Shown one piece after another: positions 25,223 to 40,200 of a stretch of DNA of 64,000 bases (the first letter of the stretch is position 1; each line of letters starts with the position of its first letter). The notes below the pieces were generated by a model. It had not been told where the DNA came from and did not search any database. It saw nothing but the letters and a program-made list of their open reading frames with translations. This DNA is from Phycisphaera sp. (lineage in GTDB: Bacteria > Planctomycetota > Phycisphaerae > Phycisphaerales > Zrk34), in assembly GCA_016125285.1 (NCBI GenBank), contig WGMA01000045.1, positions 25,729-89,728 on the forward strand, in the 5' to 3' direction. A program made the translations under genes and the position numbers.

Positions 25223-28200
25223 CCCGACGGGTCGACCGCATTGATCACGTTGTTGCCGACATATCGATAGATGTTCGCGTCGCCCGCGCCGAAGCCCAGC
25301 GGGTCCTCGCTCAGGAAGACGCCCAGCTGCGGATCGTAGTAGCGGGCGCGGTAGTACATCAGCCCGGTCGAGGAGTCCAGTTCGCGACCGGTGTAGCCGA
25401 ACCGCGTGGTGACCAGCGGGTTTGTCTGATCGATCACGTTGCCGAACGCGTCGTAGATGATGTGGTTCTGCTCGGCGCCGGTGTTGTCGACGATGTCGCG
25501 GACCGTGTTCTGATGATCGGTCAGCGTCCAAAGCACGTCGCCGCCGCCGCGATCGTCGGCCAGGATCTGATCGTCGCTCTGCCCGTAAAGGTAGTGCGAC
25601 AACGAGGCCCCGCCCGCCGTCATTGCCGCGAACAGGTGGGCGCCGTTGTACATCAGCCGCACCTCGTCCGCAGCCCCGGCGCCATCGCCGTCGTCGTCGA
25701 CCGAAATCGCGATGCGGCGGTCGAGCGCGTCGTAGGTGTACTCCGTGATCCGAGTTGCGGGCCCCATCGCCGTGGCGCGTTCGGTCACGCTCGTCAGGCG
25801 GTTACGGTAATCCCACTGGTACTCGGTGACCGCGCCCGTGGCGATCGTCGTCCGCACCGTGCGGTTGCCGTTGGCGTCATAGGTGTAGGTGTACGTGCCA
25901 TCGGAGATCGGTCGGTTGGCCAGGCCGAAGCTGTAGTTCGTCCCGTGCAGCTGCGACTCGGTGCGGTTGCCCGCGTTATCGTACGCGTAGGTCTCGTCGG
26001 GGTTGTCCACGTCGTCGTGCGTCGCCGACGTCAGTTCGTCGGCCGCGTCGTACGTGAATACGTGCGCGCCGTCGACGTCGACGATCTGCGTGATCCGGTT
26101 GTCCGCGTCGTACGTGTAGTCGTACGAATTGAGTGTCGACGCCATCGGATCGTTGTGCGTCAGGGTGTCCAGGCGGTTGGACAGGTCGTAGGTCAGCACC
26201 GATGACGCGACGACCGACGAGCCGGCAAGATCGCTGTAGCGATCGATCTGCGTGGCCATGCCCTCGTCGTTGTAGGTGAAGTCCACGCGTTTGTCGGACG
26301 TGTCGACACCCGACTGCGTCACACGCGTCAGCAGGTCGAGCTCGTCGTACTGCATCGTCACGACGCTGCCCGCCATCCCGCCGATCGTCTCGTCGATCTG
26401 CGTCACGTTCCCGTTGGCGTCGTAGGTGTATTCCAGCAGCGTGCTCGTCGCGCCGGGCGTGCCCGCCGTCGACTCCGAGGCGCGACGGCCCGCCAGGTCG
26501 TACGTGAACGTGAGCGTCGAATCGGGGTCGCTGACCATGAGCAGCTCACCCGCGAGGTCGTACTGGTAGGTGGTCGTCCGCACCAGCTGATCCCCGCCGT
26601 CACGCCACTGCTCTTCGGTGACACGATCGCGCCCGTCAACGACAAACACGCGCGATTGGCCCAGGCCGTCGGTCACACGCGTCAGGTTGCCCATCGCGTC
26701 GTACGCGTACACCGTGGCGTTGCCGGTCTGATCGGTCTCGCTAACGCGACGGTTCTCCGCGTCGTACGCGTACGACGTGGCGTTGCCGTCTGGGTCCGTG
26801 ACCAGCACGAGGTTGTCCTCCTCGTCGTACGAATATGACGTCACCTTGCCGCGTTCATCGGTGACGCTCGTGCCCCGGTTCAGGGCGTCGTAACCGAACA
26901 TGCGGATGTTGCCCAGCTCATCGGTCTCCTTCGTCAGGTTCCCCACCGCGTCGTACTCGTACGTCGTGGTGTTGCTCGCGGCGTCCTCAAACGTCACCCG
27001 TCGATTCAGCTCGTCATAGGTATACGTGACGGTGTGGTTGAGGCGATCGGTGATGGTCAACAGGTTGCCGGCGTCGTCGTAGGTGTACGTCGCGTCGTTG
27101 CCGGCGCGGTCGGTATGCGTGATCAGGCGATTCAGGTCGTCGTACGCGTACATGGACATCTGGCCCAGGCCATCCGTGTCCATGACGATATTGCCCACCG
27201 CGTCGTACTCCGTCGACGTCGAATTGCCGAGCGGATCGACCGTCTCGACGGTGCGATCCAGCGCGTCATACGCGAACGTCGTCGTCCGGCCGATCGCATC
27301 GGTCAATGACGTCATGTTCCCGGCCGCGTCGTAGCCCTGGGTGACCACGCCGCCCTCGGGGTCCTCCGAGGTCACCCGACGGTTCAACGCGTCATAGGTG
27401 TACGTGCTCGTCCGCCCGAGCGTGTCCGTCGCCGTGGCAATGTTTCCGGTCGCGTCATACGTCACGGTGAACGTGTCGCCGAGCCCGTCCGTGTTCGACG
27501 TCCGTCGGTTCAACTCGTCATACGTGAACGTCGTCGTGTTGCCTCGCTTGTCGACATACGCCACGACGTTGTCGTTCCCGTCGTACGCGTACGTGGTCGC
27601 TTCGCCCATGGCGTCGGTCGTCGTCACGAGTCGATTCAGCACGTCGTACTCGAACAGCGTGTCGCGGCCGAGCTGATCCGTGATCTGCGTCACGTTGCCG
27701 AACGGGTCGTAGGCGAACGTGCGGACGCCCATCAGCGCGTCGGTCTCCGAGACGATGCGGTTGAGCGCGTCGTACGCGTAGTCGGTCCGGTGGCCGAGCT
27801 CATCGGTGAACGCGGTGCGGTTGCCGACCGCGTCGTACTCCGTCGTGCTGCTGTGCATCAGCGCGTCGGTGGTCGATGTGACGCGGTCGAGCGCGTCGTA
27901 GGCGAACTGCGTGTCGCGGCCGAGCGGGTCGTTGACGTTGACGACGTTGCCGTTGTCGTCGTAGGTGTAAGTCGTCACGCCCCCGGCCGCGTCCGTGACG
28001 GTCTTGACGCGGTCGAGGTTGTCGTAGGTGTACGCGGTGGCGCGCCCTAGCACGTCCACCTCGCTCACCACGTTGCCGACCTTGTCGTACGCGATGGCCT
28101 GTCGATTGCCAAGCGGGTCCGTGACACGGACCAGCCGGTTGAGCACGTCGTAGGTAAACTTCGTGGCGTACCCGCGCTCGTTGGTCATGGCGATCTGGTT

Positions 28201-31200
28201 GCCCGCCGCGTCATACTCGCGGACGATCTCGTTGCCGAGCGGGTCCACCTGACGCGTGATCTGGTTCCGCTCGTTGTATTCAAACAGGAACTCGTTGCCG
28301 AGCGGATCGGTCGTCTTGGCGAGGTTGTTGTCGGCGTCGTATTCGGCAGTGACGACGTTGCCGGCCGCGTCGGTCGTAGCGACGACCCGGTTGCGGCCGT
28401 CGTACTCAAACAGCGTAGTGTTGCCGTTCGCATCGGTGCGCGACGTCAGATTACCCGCCGCGTCGTACGCAAGCAGCGTCCGTGGCGCAAGCAGCGGACC
28501 GGCGTCGTCCGGGTCCGGCTCCTCGATCATCGCCAGTCGGTCCAGCGCATCGTAAGTGTAGCTTGTCGTGCCGCCGTTCGGGTCCGTCTCCGTGAGCAGG
28601 TTGCCGTTGTTGTCGTAGGTCAGCGACTTCTCCGGCGACGCCAGCGGCCCGCCGGCATCCGGGTCCGGATAGGTGATGTGCGTCACGCGGTTCATCGTGT
28701 CGTAGACGAACTCCGTGCGGTTTCCGTTGCCGTCGATCGTCGCGGTGATGTTCCCAGCCGTGTCGTACTCATATCCGATCACGACCTCGTCGGCCGTCCC
28801 CTTAGCCCGCGTGATCTGCATCACGTTGCCGGACGCGTCGTAGTCGAAATCGGTGACGCGGCCGAGGGGATCGGTGACGATGTCCACCAATCCGTTCGCC
28901 AGGTACGTGAACGTCGTAACAATGTCGTCGCTGCCGCCGGGTGAGCCGACGACCTGTGTCTCGGTCAGCACGTTGCCGTTGGCGTCGAGCGTCCGCATCG
29001 TCTGCCCGCCGTGGGCGTTGATCTGGAAGGTCGGGAAGTTGAACTGATCGTCGAATTCCGCTCGCTGCCCGACCGACGTGACGACCGGTAGCTCGTCCGA
29101 CGTCAGGTCGCGCTGGTTGACAGTAAACGCGTATGGCTGATCGCCGGGGTCACGATTGCCCTCGATCAGAAGCGCGTACGTGCCGGTCTCGGGAATCGTG
29201 ACCGAGCCGTCGGTGTTGAGATTAAGGTCGAATAGCTCGGCGCCCGCGGGGCCGAACAGACGCCAGCGATCGTTGTTGCTCGTGACCTGCGTGTCGAAGA
29301 AGTACCGTTCGCCCTCGACGGCTTCGAAGGTGTAAGGATCGGTCTCGGCCGCCGGCGACATCTCGCCGCTGACCTCCTGGCCGATCGTGATCGGCGTGCC
29401 GCCAAACAGGTCGTTCACGGCAAAGCGGTACGGGCCTGCATAGTCGCCCTGACCATCAATCAGCAGCGTATAGTCACCGGCTCCGGCCACGATCGGATCA
29501 AAGCTGAAGTCACCGTTGTTGAAGCTTCGAGCGTTCACGAGAACCCCGCTGGGCCCCGTGAGCGTCCACTTCATGAATTCACCTCCGATCGGCAACACCG
29601 CGTCCAGATAAAGCAGCGTGCGATCCGTCAGCGTAAATGTATACGTGTCATTCTGTCCTGCCGTTACGGTTCCGTCCGTCGGCGTATTCAGCGTCAGCGC
29701 GTACGCCTGATCCGTCACCGGCAGGACCACGAACGAATAGCTACTCGTTGAAGCCTGGTCGTTGGTGCTGCCTTCGACAATCAGCGTGTAAACACCGTCG
29801 CTCGGAAGCGTGACCGTGTCCACGTCGCTGCTGAAGCTGGAGCTGAACACCTGCCCGCCGTTCGGTCCCCAGAGGCTCCAGAAGTCCGGCGAGTTGGTGT
29901 CGCGGAAGACCTGATTGAAGAAGAACCGATCACCCTTGCTGCCGTCGAATTTGTACAGATCGCTCTCGCTACCGGGGCTGAGCTGGCCGTCGATCTGCAT
30001 GCCGATCTGCGCGGTGATGTCCGTCGCGCCCTCGGTTGTAACGAATTTAACCTGGAACGCCCCGGTCGCGTCGTTCGTCATCGACACCGTCAGCGTGTAG
30101 TCGCCCGCCGGGAGGTTCGTTCGCAGGCTACCCGTGCTGATATTCGAATAAAGTGACCCGTCCGGTCCGTCGAGGCTGTAGCGCAGGTTGCCGTTGTTCG
30201 TAATGAAGTCCGTGACGGTGATCGGGCTCGTCTCCGTGAGCGTGAACGTGAACTCGTCGCGGTCGCCCGGCGTGTCGATCGTGCCGCTGACCACTGTATC
30301 GATCGAGATCGGCGTGGATGACGGCGCGATGTCGTATACCGTAAAATCTGCCAACTTCTGGCCGGACTGTCCGTTGGCGCCTTCGATCAGCAGGAAATAC
30401 GTGCCGGTCTGCGGCGCGGTGAACGAGCCGCCGTCCCCCGAGCCGTTAGAGCCTGCGCTGCTGATTGTGGCCTCGAACTGTTCAACATCGGCCGGGCTGA
30501 TCAAACGCCAGTGCGCGTTCGAGCTGCCCGTGTAGGCGATCGCGTCAAAGTACAGGCGGTCACCTGCCGTGAGATTGAGGCTGTAGGCAACGGTCGAATC
30601 GCCGGGATTGATCGACGCCTGCTGCTGCACGTTGTGAAGCGCGTCGAGGCTGGTCGCCACCGCGCCCAGGTCGAGCAGCGTGAAGCTGTACGAACCGGTC
30701 GCGCTGCCGCTGGTGCCGTCGATCTTCACCTCGTAAGTTCCCGCACGCAGGAGGAGCGGCGTGAAGTTGTAGTCGTCATTGCTGAACTGGATGTTGCTGA
30801 CGATGCTGCCGCTGGTGCCCGCGCCGCCCGGCCGGAGCGACCAGCGGATCGTCGAGATGTCCGTCTGCGTGTCGAAGTAGAGAACGGTGTCGGTGGCGAG
30901 CGTGAAGTTGTAGTAATCGACCTCGCCGCCGACGCTGATGTTGCTGGCCACCAGGTCGCCGAGATTGACCGTCGACCCCGGGGCCGTGTACGGCGTGTTG
31001 CTGACAAAGTCGACCTCGAAGGTGAAGTCCACCGTGCTGGCCTGACCGAGCGACCCTTCGAGCAGCAGCGTGTAAGTGCCGTCGAACGGCATTGTCACAC
31101 CGTTGACGTCCGTGTCCATCCGCTGATCGAACACCTCGTTGCCAAACGGATCAATGACACGCCAGCGTTCGCTGGTTGAGCCGTTGAACGTCTGGCTATC

Positions 31201-34200
31201 GAAGTTCAGCAGGTCGCCGGCCGTCGCGTCGAACTGATACAGCAGCGTTTCGTTGCCCGGGTTCAACTGCGTCATCGTCGGCGTGTTGAGCGTCAGCGCC
31301 GTTGCCGACCCGCCGTCCGTCAGGTCGTGCAGGAGGAAGCTGTAAGCGCCGGTGTTCGCCGCCGAGCCATCGAACGTGAGCGTGTAATCGCCCGGGACCA
31401 GGTCGAGCAGCGCCTGGCTGTTCTCCGACGTGCTGAGGGTGCGGGCGTTGACGACGGTGCCCTGCGGGCCGACGAGCGTCCAGTTGAAACCCGAATTGTT
31501 CGTCAGGCTGTCGAGATAGACGATCGCCCGGTCTGCGAGCGTGAACGTATAACTGTCCTTCTCGCCCGTGACGCTAATCGCCGCGTCAACCTGAGCGCCG
31601 AGCGTCAGGGCCGTCGAGACGTAGCTGACCGAATTCACCGCGAACGTGAAGTCGGTCATCGAGCCCTCGGAGCCGATGTTGCCCGCCAGCGCCAGGCGAT
31701 ACTCGCCGGTCTTGGGCATCGCGAGCGTATCGACGTCGGTAAAGTTTCCGTTGAACGGCGTCGTGCCGTCCGGCGCGGTGAGGAACCACGTCAGCGACCC
31801 ACCCGATGTGGACTGTTGATCAAAGTAGAACAGGTCCCCGGCGGTCGCGTTGAACTTATACACCAGCGACGAAGACCCCGGGTCGAGGTGTCCCATCGTC
31901 GGCGTGTCGAGCGTGAGCGGGATCAGGTTTGCCGAATCCACGGGCACGAGGTCGAAGCGGTACGCGCCGGTATCGTCGCCGGTCATGCTCACGCGGAACT
32001 CGTAATCACCGGCGACCAGGTCTGACGTCCCCGGCGAGTTCGTGTCCTCGAAGATCACGCCATTCGGCCCGGTCAGCGCGTACCGGAGCAGCGAGTTGTT
32101 GGTGATGCGGTCAAAGAAGATCGGCGTGTCCTGCGAGAGCGTGAACGTAAAGACGTCGACGTCGCCCGCGACGGAGATGTCGCCCATGAGGTGCGCCGTG
32201 CCGCCGCTCGGATCCACGGCCTGCGGCGACTCGTCGATGAGGTTGACCACGAAATCAAGATCGTTGGCAACCGTCTGGTTCAGATCGCCCTCGAAGACCA
32301 GCGAATAGGAGCCGGTCTTTCCTGCCGTGAAGAGCCCGCCGTCATCGCTAGCGCTGTTGAACGTTGTGGCGAACAGCTGGCCGCCCTGTGGATCGTAGGC
32401 CCGCCAACGCGGCGTGCTGCCGCCGCCCGTCTTTGCCAGCGCGTCGAAGAAGAGAATGTCGCCCGCAGTGGCGTCAAACGTGAAAACAGTTGAATCCTTG
32501 CCCGTCAGGCCCGCGGTGTCCGGCGTGCCGAGCGTCAATGGCGTACCGTCGGCGAGGTCCAGCAACGCGAACTGGTACGCCCCCGTGCCGTCGCCGTCGA
32601 CGCCGTGCACCGTCAGCGTGTAGTCGCCCGCGCCGAGCGAGATCGGACCGTAATTATAATCCTGTTGGTTGAATGCGCGTGTCGCGATCACCTCCAGCCC
32701 ACGCCGCAGCGTCCAGCCGATCACGCTCGTATTCACCTGATTGTCGAAGAGCACCCTGGCGTCGTCGCCGAGCGTAAATGTGAATTCGTCGAACTGGCCG
32801 CCCTCATCGATCGATCCCATCACCGTCGTGCCGAGCGTCAGGGATGCTGTGTTGACCGTCTGCTTGTCGACCTCGAAGGCGTAGTTTTGGGACGTGCCAC
32901 CCGCCGCCGCTACGCCCTCGACATAGACGTAGTACGTGCCCGTCACCGGCATCACGATCGTGCGGTTCTCTAGGGTGGTGTTCAGGCTGAGGCTGTTCGG
33001 GAAATTGGTCGAACCGAACGGGTTGTTGTAGCCGAGGTAGTTCCGCTCCGTGAGATCGGGCCGAACGAGTTCCCAAGAGATATTGGTCGAGCCACCCTGC
33101 GAATCGAAGTAGTATCGCTCGCCGGCGATGGCATCAAACTTGAACAACTGACGCTCGGTGCCCGGGTTCAGCAGGCCCGCCACCGGCGTGTTCAGCGCCA
33201 GCGGCGTCGCGTCGTTGAAGTTCATCAGCTGAAAGATGTACGGCTCGGTGAAGTCGCCGCTGATGCCCGTTCCACTGATGGTCAGCGTATAATCTCCCGC
33301 CGGCAGCCGCCAGAATTCCTCCTCCACATTCGCCACGCCCCCGTTCACGTCGAAGTCGATGCCCTGCAGGTCGGTGTAATCAATCACGTTGCTGCTGGTC
33401 ACACCCATGTCACGCACCACACCCAGCGGACCCTCGAGCGTCCATTCCACGCGATTCGTGTACGTCTGGGTGTCGAAGCTGAGCATCGACGTGTCGGCCA
33501 ACGTGAAGGTATACACGTCACGCTCGCCGGGCGTCGCGATGTCGCCGCTGATCAGCTGCGGCGTCGACAGGTCGATGGCTTGCGTCTCGGTGATCAGCGG
33601 CTGGGCGCGGAACGTGAGCGTGGGCGTACCGGTGTCGCCGCTGTAGCCTTCAACGAGCAGGTAGTACGCGCCCGTGGCCGGCAGCGTCACCGAAACGTGG
33701 TCGGTATTGATGCCCGAACTGAAGACGCTATCGCCGAACGGCCCGACCAGCCGCCAGTCTGAACTGCTCGACCCGGTGAAGGACACGTTCTCAAAAGCAA
33801 TCTCTTCACCCGCCGTCCCGTCGAAACGGAAGATCTTCGACTCATTCGCCGGCGACAATGTCGTCATCATATCCGTGCCAAGCTGCGCGGTGATGTCAGT
33901 CGAGTCGACGTCGAGATCAAGCACGCGGAACGAATACGAAGGCGTGCCGCTCGTGGCGCTGATCCGTATGGCGTAGTCCCCCGCCGGCAGATCGTAGATG
34001 CTGGAGCTGATGTCGTCGGTCGTGAAGGCGTTGTTCGACGTAATGACGCCCTGCGGACCTTCGAGCTGCCAGTTCAGGCTGAACGTATGCGAGAGCGAAT
34101 CGAAGTGGACCAGCGTGTGATCGGCGAGCGTGAAGGTGTACACGTCCTCCTCGCCGACCATGCCGATGTCGCCGTTCGTGGTCGCGCCGAGCGTCAGCGG

Positions 34201-37200
34201 CGTGCCGGTCACCGGGGCGGGCGGCGTGTTGCCCTGGAACTGGGCCTCGAAGGTGAAGAAGTCGGGACGCGTGGCGCCCTGAAGGCCCTCGAAGGCGACG
34301 ATGTAATCACCTGTCGCGTCCATCGACACGCCGTTGAGGCCGCCGGGAAGATTCGTAATCGCAAGCTGCTTGCCGAACGGATCGATGACGCGGACGAGGG
34401 TCGCCGGCGGACTGAGCGCGGTGCGGCCGGTGATGGCGATGTCGTACGTATCGCCGGCGTTGGCGTGCAGGCGGAACGCCGTCGAGGAATTGCCCAGCTC
34501 GAGCGCGCCCATGACCATCGTATCGGCTGTGATCGTCGGCGCCTCCGTGTAGTTGATCATGCGGAACGAATACGCACCCGTCTGGTTGTTCGCGCCGACG
34601 ACCGTCATCGTGTAATCACCGGGAGGCAGGATCTTCTCGGTGGCGTTGGCTTCGTTGTCCGAGAACAACTGCGTGCTGTAGACCTGTCCACCGGGGCCGT
34701 CGAGCGTCCAGCGGTAATTCGAGTTGTTCGTCAGGCTGTCGAACTGCACCATCGCGTAGTCGCTCAGCGTAAACGTAAACTCGTCGACGTCGCCTACGTG
34801 ATCGATGTTGCCGGAGGTCGTTGCGCCGAGCGTCAGTGGCTTGGACTGCCGGTCGAGCTTGTGCACGTTGAACGTCATATTCGCCGGGCTGCTGTTGAAG
34901 ATGCTGCCCTCGATGACCATCGTGTAATGGCCCGTCGATGTCGCCACGAACGGGCCAGCGCTGCTCAACAGGCTCGTGTTGATGACAACCTTGCCGCGCG
35001 GATTGATCAATCGCCAGTCTCCGCTTCCGCTCGCGGTTACCGCCTCAATGAACAGCTCCTGCCCGGCCGTGACGTCGAAGCCGTACAACTGAGATTCAAC
35101 GCCGGGATCAAGATCGACCTCCACCGGGACGCCGAACCCGACCGGGATCGCCGCTTCGAGGTTGTAGAACTGGAAGGCGTAATCGCCGACCTTGTCGCCG
35201 TTGCCGTAGACCGTCAGCGTGTAATCCCCCGGAGGCAGCGGCAGAATGACATCAGCGTCGTTCACGGCGGTGAAGTCCGACGTGTTGAACTGGCGGCCGC
35301 TGACAAACGTGCTGATGTCGTCGCGCAGCGACCACCGGAACTCGCTGTCGTTGACCATGCTGTCGAAGTAGAACAGCTGGTTCTCTTCACTGACCGTGAA
35401 CGTGTACACCTGCTGATCACCGGCGAACGCGATCGTTCCGGTGATCGGCGCCGGCTCCGAGTCGGTGGTGACGCTCGACAGCGGATTGCCGCTCTCGTCG
35501 AACGTGAACCGCGTGAAGTTGCCGCGTGCGTCGATGATTGACGTGACGATGTTCTGGCTGCGGTTGATCGTGGGCAGGCTCCCCTCGGCGTCGGCGCCGC
35601 CGGCGAACTGGCCGACGCGGTCGAGGAGCGTCCGTCGGATGTTGCCGTTGCCGTCGACGAACGACGCCATCGGGCCCGGGTCAACAAAGGCCGCGGAGAT
35701 GTTGCTGTCGAACGGATCGAACGTCGCCCCCGCCGGGTAGACGCCCTGCGTCTGGATCGGGTCGTACTCGAGGTGCGAACCGTCCTTGAGCGTCGCGCTG
35801 GTCACGCGGCCGTGGAACCCGTAAGTCACCATTTCGTGGTTGCCGAGCTTGTCGACCTCGCCGGTCATGTGGTGCCCGGAGTCATACTCGAACGTGCGGG
35901 CCGTGGTGTCCGGGTCGACGATGCGCAGCAGGTTCCCCGCCGAGTCGTACTGCAACGCGGTGACACGGCCCGCGGGGTCGGTGATGGAAGTGACGCGTCC
36001 GCCGGTATAGTCGAACGTCGTGACGAGACCGACGGGGTCGGTGATCGTCATGATGTTGCCGCTGCCGTCATAGGCGTAGTCAGTCGAGTTGCCGTTGCGA
36101 TCGGCGCGCGACACGATGCGGCCCTCGACGTCGTACGTCTCGACGGTCTGATCCACGAACGTGAGCGTGAACGAGCCATCCATCATCTTCTCGAGCTTCG
36201 AGAAGTCGCCGTCGAGCGGGAGGTACGGCTCGCCGTCAACGCCCGGGTAGAGGTACACCGACTCGCTGCCGTCGCCGTCGACGATGATCACCGTGCCGTC
36301 GGACTCTTCGACGATCTGCGTCAGTCCCGCGACGCCCCACCCGGAGCCGAACACGCTATCGATCGTGTTGACGTGGATGATCTCGCCGCTGCTGGGACTC
36401 GTCTGCCCGTTCGCCGAGAGCACCACGCCGATCACGTTGCCCATGCCGTCGGTGAACAGCTGGCGGGAGATCGTCATGATGCCCGCCTGCTGGGAATAGG
36501 TGTATCGCCCGGTCGGCATGGTGCGCATGTCGATCTGCAGGCCGGCGTCGATCGAACCGCCCTCGGTGGGCACCTCCCAGAAGTTGGCGTTGGCCGGCAC
36601 GCCGGGGATAAACGCGTTGCTGCCGGGCACCTCGAACGAGGTGTTGTCGTGCTGAACCGTCAGCGACGCCACGAGGTACTGATTGTTGCCGCCGGCCGCG
36701 ACGTTGTTGAAGCCGAAGTGCACGATCGGACGCGGGTCGGCGCGGAGCGAGTCGTAGTTCAGCGTCACGCCCCGCTCTTCGCCGAGAGATTCGTAGGTGA
36801 CCAGGTCGTGCACCTCGACCAGTTCGCCGGAGTGCAGTTCGACCTCGGAGGTCGCCTTCGCCTTCTCCGTGCAGCCCTTGCAGCCGTTGGCCTGGTTGCG
36901 TGTCACGCTGTTCGGGTCGATGCCCAGCGCCTGCAGCAGGCGAGCGAAGAAGTGCCAGCTGCTGTTGCGGACGCCGCCGCTGATCGTCTCGATCATCGTG
37001 CCGTCGTCGCTGACCTGCCCCATACCGACGAGGTCGAAGTTGCCGGTCACCGGATTGATCGACCACAGCTCGGTCTGCTCGCCCGGCGCGAGACCCGCGG
37101 TGTTCGGCATGGTCAGCGGCGCCGGAATCGTGAACTGCATCTCCGCCGGCTGGATCGTCACGACCGTGTCGGGAAACAGGTTGGCCGGCAGCGCCGCGGG

Positions 37201-40200
37201 CGTGAAGTTGACCGGCACCTCCGTGATGCTCAGCACGTCGTTGAACAGCCCGCCCTGCGTCGACATCAGCGTGCCCGCCTGCACCATCACCGACGCGAAC
37301 TGCCCCGGCGCGATCTCCTGGGTGACCAGCGTGTCCTGGTTCGGATCGATCATCGTCCCGTTGGCCACATCGAGGATCGGCAGGTAGATCGGTCGCGCGA
37401 TCACGTTGTTGATGTTGTCGATCGGCTGCTTGCCCAACAGGAGCGCCAGCTTCTCGGCGACGAACGGGTAAACCTCCGGCCCGCCGAACGTATCGCCGTG
37501 AACCTTGATCGTGTCACTCGAAACCGACCCGGCAAAGCCCAGCTCGAACGATCCGTCCGCTCCGGTCGTGGTTGTCGTTGCGCCGACCGACACTTCCACG
37601 CCCACGATGGGCTCGGAGTTGACGTTCAACAGCTTGCCGCTGATGCGCGTCGACGTGTCGACGTCCGCCGTGACATCAATCGTGACCTGCTGCGTGGACG
37701 AGAGCATGCCGTCGCTGACCATCAGGTTCAGCATGTACGTGCCTTCCTCGCCTACCTGCGGCGTGATCCGCAGCACGCCCCCCGATGTGATTGACAGTGT
37801 CGGCAGGTTCGAAAGGTCCGCGCCCATTGCGAACGAGAACGTCAGGTCGTCGCCGTCCGCGTCGGTCGCCGAAAGTTGGACTTCGCGTGTGTCACCCGGA
37901 TGCACCGTCTGCATCGCGATCGGCGAGAAGACCGGCGCGCTGTTCGGCCCGCCCGACAGGACCACCGGCTCGAGCGCGAGCGGATCGATCGACGGGTTGT
38001 CGACCACCACGCGGATCTTGTCCGACGTGGTCATCATGCCCAGGCCGCCGGACGGGATCACGCCGGTGAAGTTGACGAACGGATCGCCGCCCAGGTCGGT
38101 CCCCGACGCATTCATGACCGACACGCCGGCCGGCAGGTTCGGGAACGACACGACCAGCGTACGGCCGACCGCGCTGCCGTTGTTCTGCAGCGACAGATCA
38201 AACACGTAACGCCCGATCGTCGTGTCGAAGCGCGGGTTACTGATCAGCGGCTTGATGTCCGTGGCAACACTGAGCGACGACGTGTCCAGGTCGTCGCCGG
38301 GTTCATACACCGGCAGCTGCGATAGCGAGAACGGTTGGCTGTTGCCGAGCGGGTCCATCACGTTGCCGACCGCACCGACGGTCACCGACGTGCCCGAGTC
38401 CGTGTCGTTGTTGATCAGCTGGAACACAAGCAGGCCGTACGCCGGCATGTCGAGATCGGTCACGTCGATCGTCATCAGCGTGCCGTTGTATGTGACGAGG
38501 CCGGCAGCCATCTCGACGCCGCCGTCGACGATCGAAAGCAGCGCGGTGCCGGGTGTGCCGCGGTCGATCAGCGTCGTGGAAAGGTCGTCCGGGTCGACGA
38601 GATAGACGTTCAGCACGTCTTCAAACGCCGAGGCGCTGTCGGTCGTGTCGAGATCGAAATCAAGCGTGAACCGCAGCTTGCTCGTGCCCATCATCGTGCC
38701 GCCGAGTTCCACGAGCGCCGACTGCTCGACCACCTGCTGCGTTGAACTCTCGGTAAGCGTGCCCAGGGCGCCGTGATTGAGAAACGTGAAGTCGACAGAA
38801 GCGCTGCTCGACGAAGCGCCGTCGCTCGCCGTGATCGTGTAGGTCAGATGACGTCCGGGCAGCGGGCGACCGATCGTCGCTTCGATTTCAGCCTGCGTCA
38901 GCTCGAAGTTTCCGTCGCCGTCGAGTTCACCGAGGATGCTGAACGGGCCGAGGTTCAGCTCGGGGATCTCCAGCGTCAGTCCCGTGACACCACCGGTGTC
39001 GGTGGCGGTGCCGGTGATCGTCGGATCGGTGGTCCCCCCGTCGCCGGGCGGGTCGGTGTCGTTGGCGAGCATCGCCGTGACGGTCGGCGGCGAGTTGATC
39101 TCGGGGTTGTTCCCGTTGAGGAAGGCGATGATGTCGTTGGGGTCGGTCCGAGTCGCACCCGAGCCGATGGCGCCGCTGGTCAGCACGGTGCCGGTGAATC
39201 CCGCGAGATAGCGGATGGCGAGGATGCCGTCGGTGAGCGGCTGCGCGTCGCCGTTGCCGTCGACGTCCAGCAGGGTGTCGCGCACGGACTGAAGCGCGTC
39301 GAATATCTCAGTCGGATCGGTGCGCGTGGCGCCTTGCCCGAGCGCGCCGCTGGTCAGCACGGTGCCGGTAAAGCCCGCAAGGTAACGGATGATCAGAATG
39401 CCATCGGTGAGCGGCGTGACCTGGCCGTTGAGGTCGATGTCGAGGCTGATGCCCGACGAGGGCGGCGTGGTCGCAAACACGCCGGCGTCGACGCTGTCGT
39501 CGAGTTGCCCCGCCGTGACCGTGATCGTCGCCGTGCGCCCGGTAGACGTGTCCGCGTCGCTGTCGACCGCGTCGTTCGCGCCCGCGTTCTGCGGGCTGAA
39601 ACCGTCGTAGCCATCGGGAAGCACGAACTCGACGATGTAGGTTCCCGCGAGCACGTCGAACGAATAGAGCCCATCGGCATCGGTCGTCGTGGTCGCGAGG
39701 GTCTCTGTGCCGGCCGAATCGAGCAGGCGGACCGTCGCGTTGGCCACGCCGAGTTCGCCAACGTCCTGGATGCCGTCCATGTCGACGTCGTTCCAGACCC
39801 GGTTGCTGATCGTCGCGCCCTCCACGACCTGCAGCATGACGGCGCCGAACGTGTCGATCGTCACCGATCCGCTGAGGTTGTCGAGGATCTGCGTGCCGGT
39901 GAACGAGTTCTGATCGGTCACGGGCGCCGCGTCGTCCAGGAACGCGTCAACGTAGGTCGAATCGGTGGGCGCACGTTGCGGCTCGAAGTGGATGACGCCG
40001 TCGGACAGCAGCCGGGTGCCGCCGGTCACATCGTCGCGGATATCGACAAAGATGGCGGATCCGGAATTGAGCGCGCCGATCACCAGGCCCAGACCGTCCG
40101 ACACGCCCTGATCGATACGCGCGATGCTGACACCGGTGTCGCGTTCGGGATCGAACCCAAGAAGAAAGAGGTTGCCGGAGATGAACAGGTTGCGTTCCTT

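Noticed and set aside
25740..28990. Tandem pattern of about 63 bases, first taken for a DNA satellite or CRISPR-like array
   Set aside because: It is the coding period of the 21-residue YD repeat; the units vary at third positions and there are no conserved repeat and unique spacer pairs.
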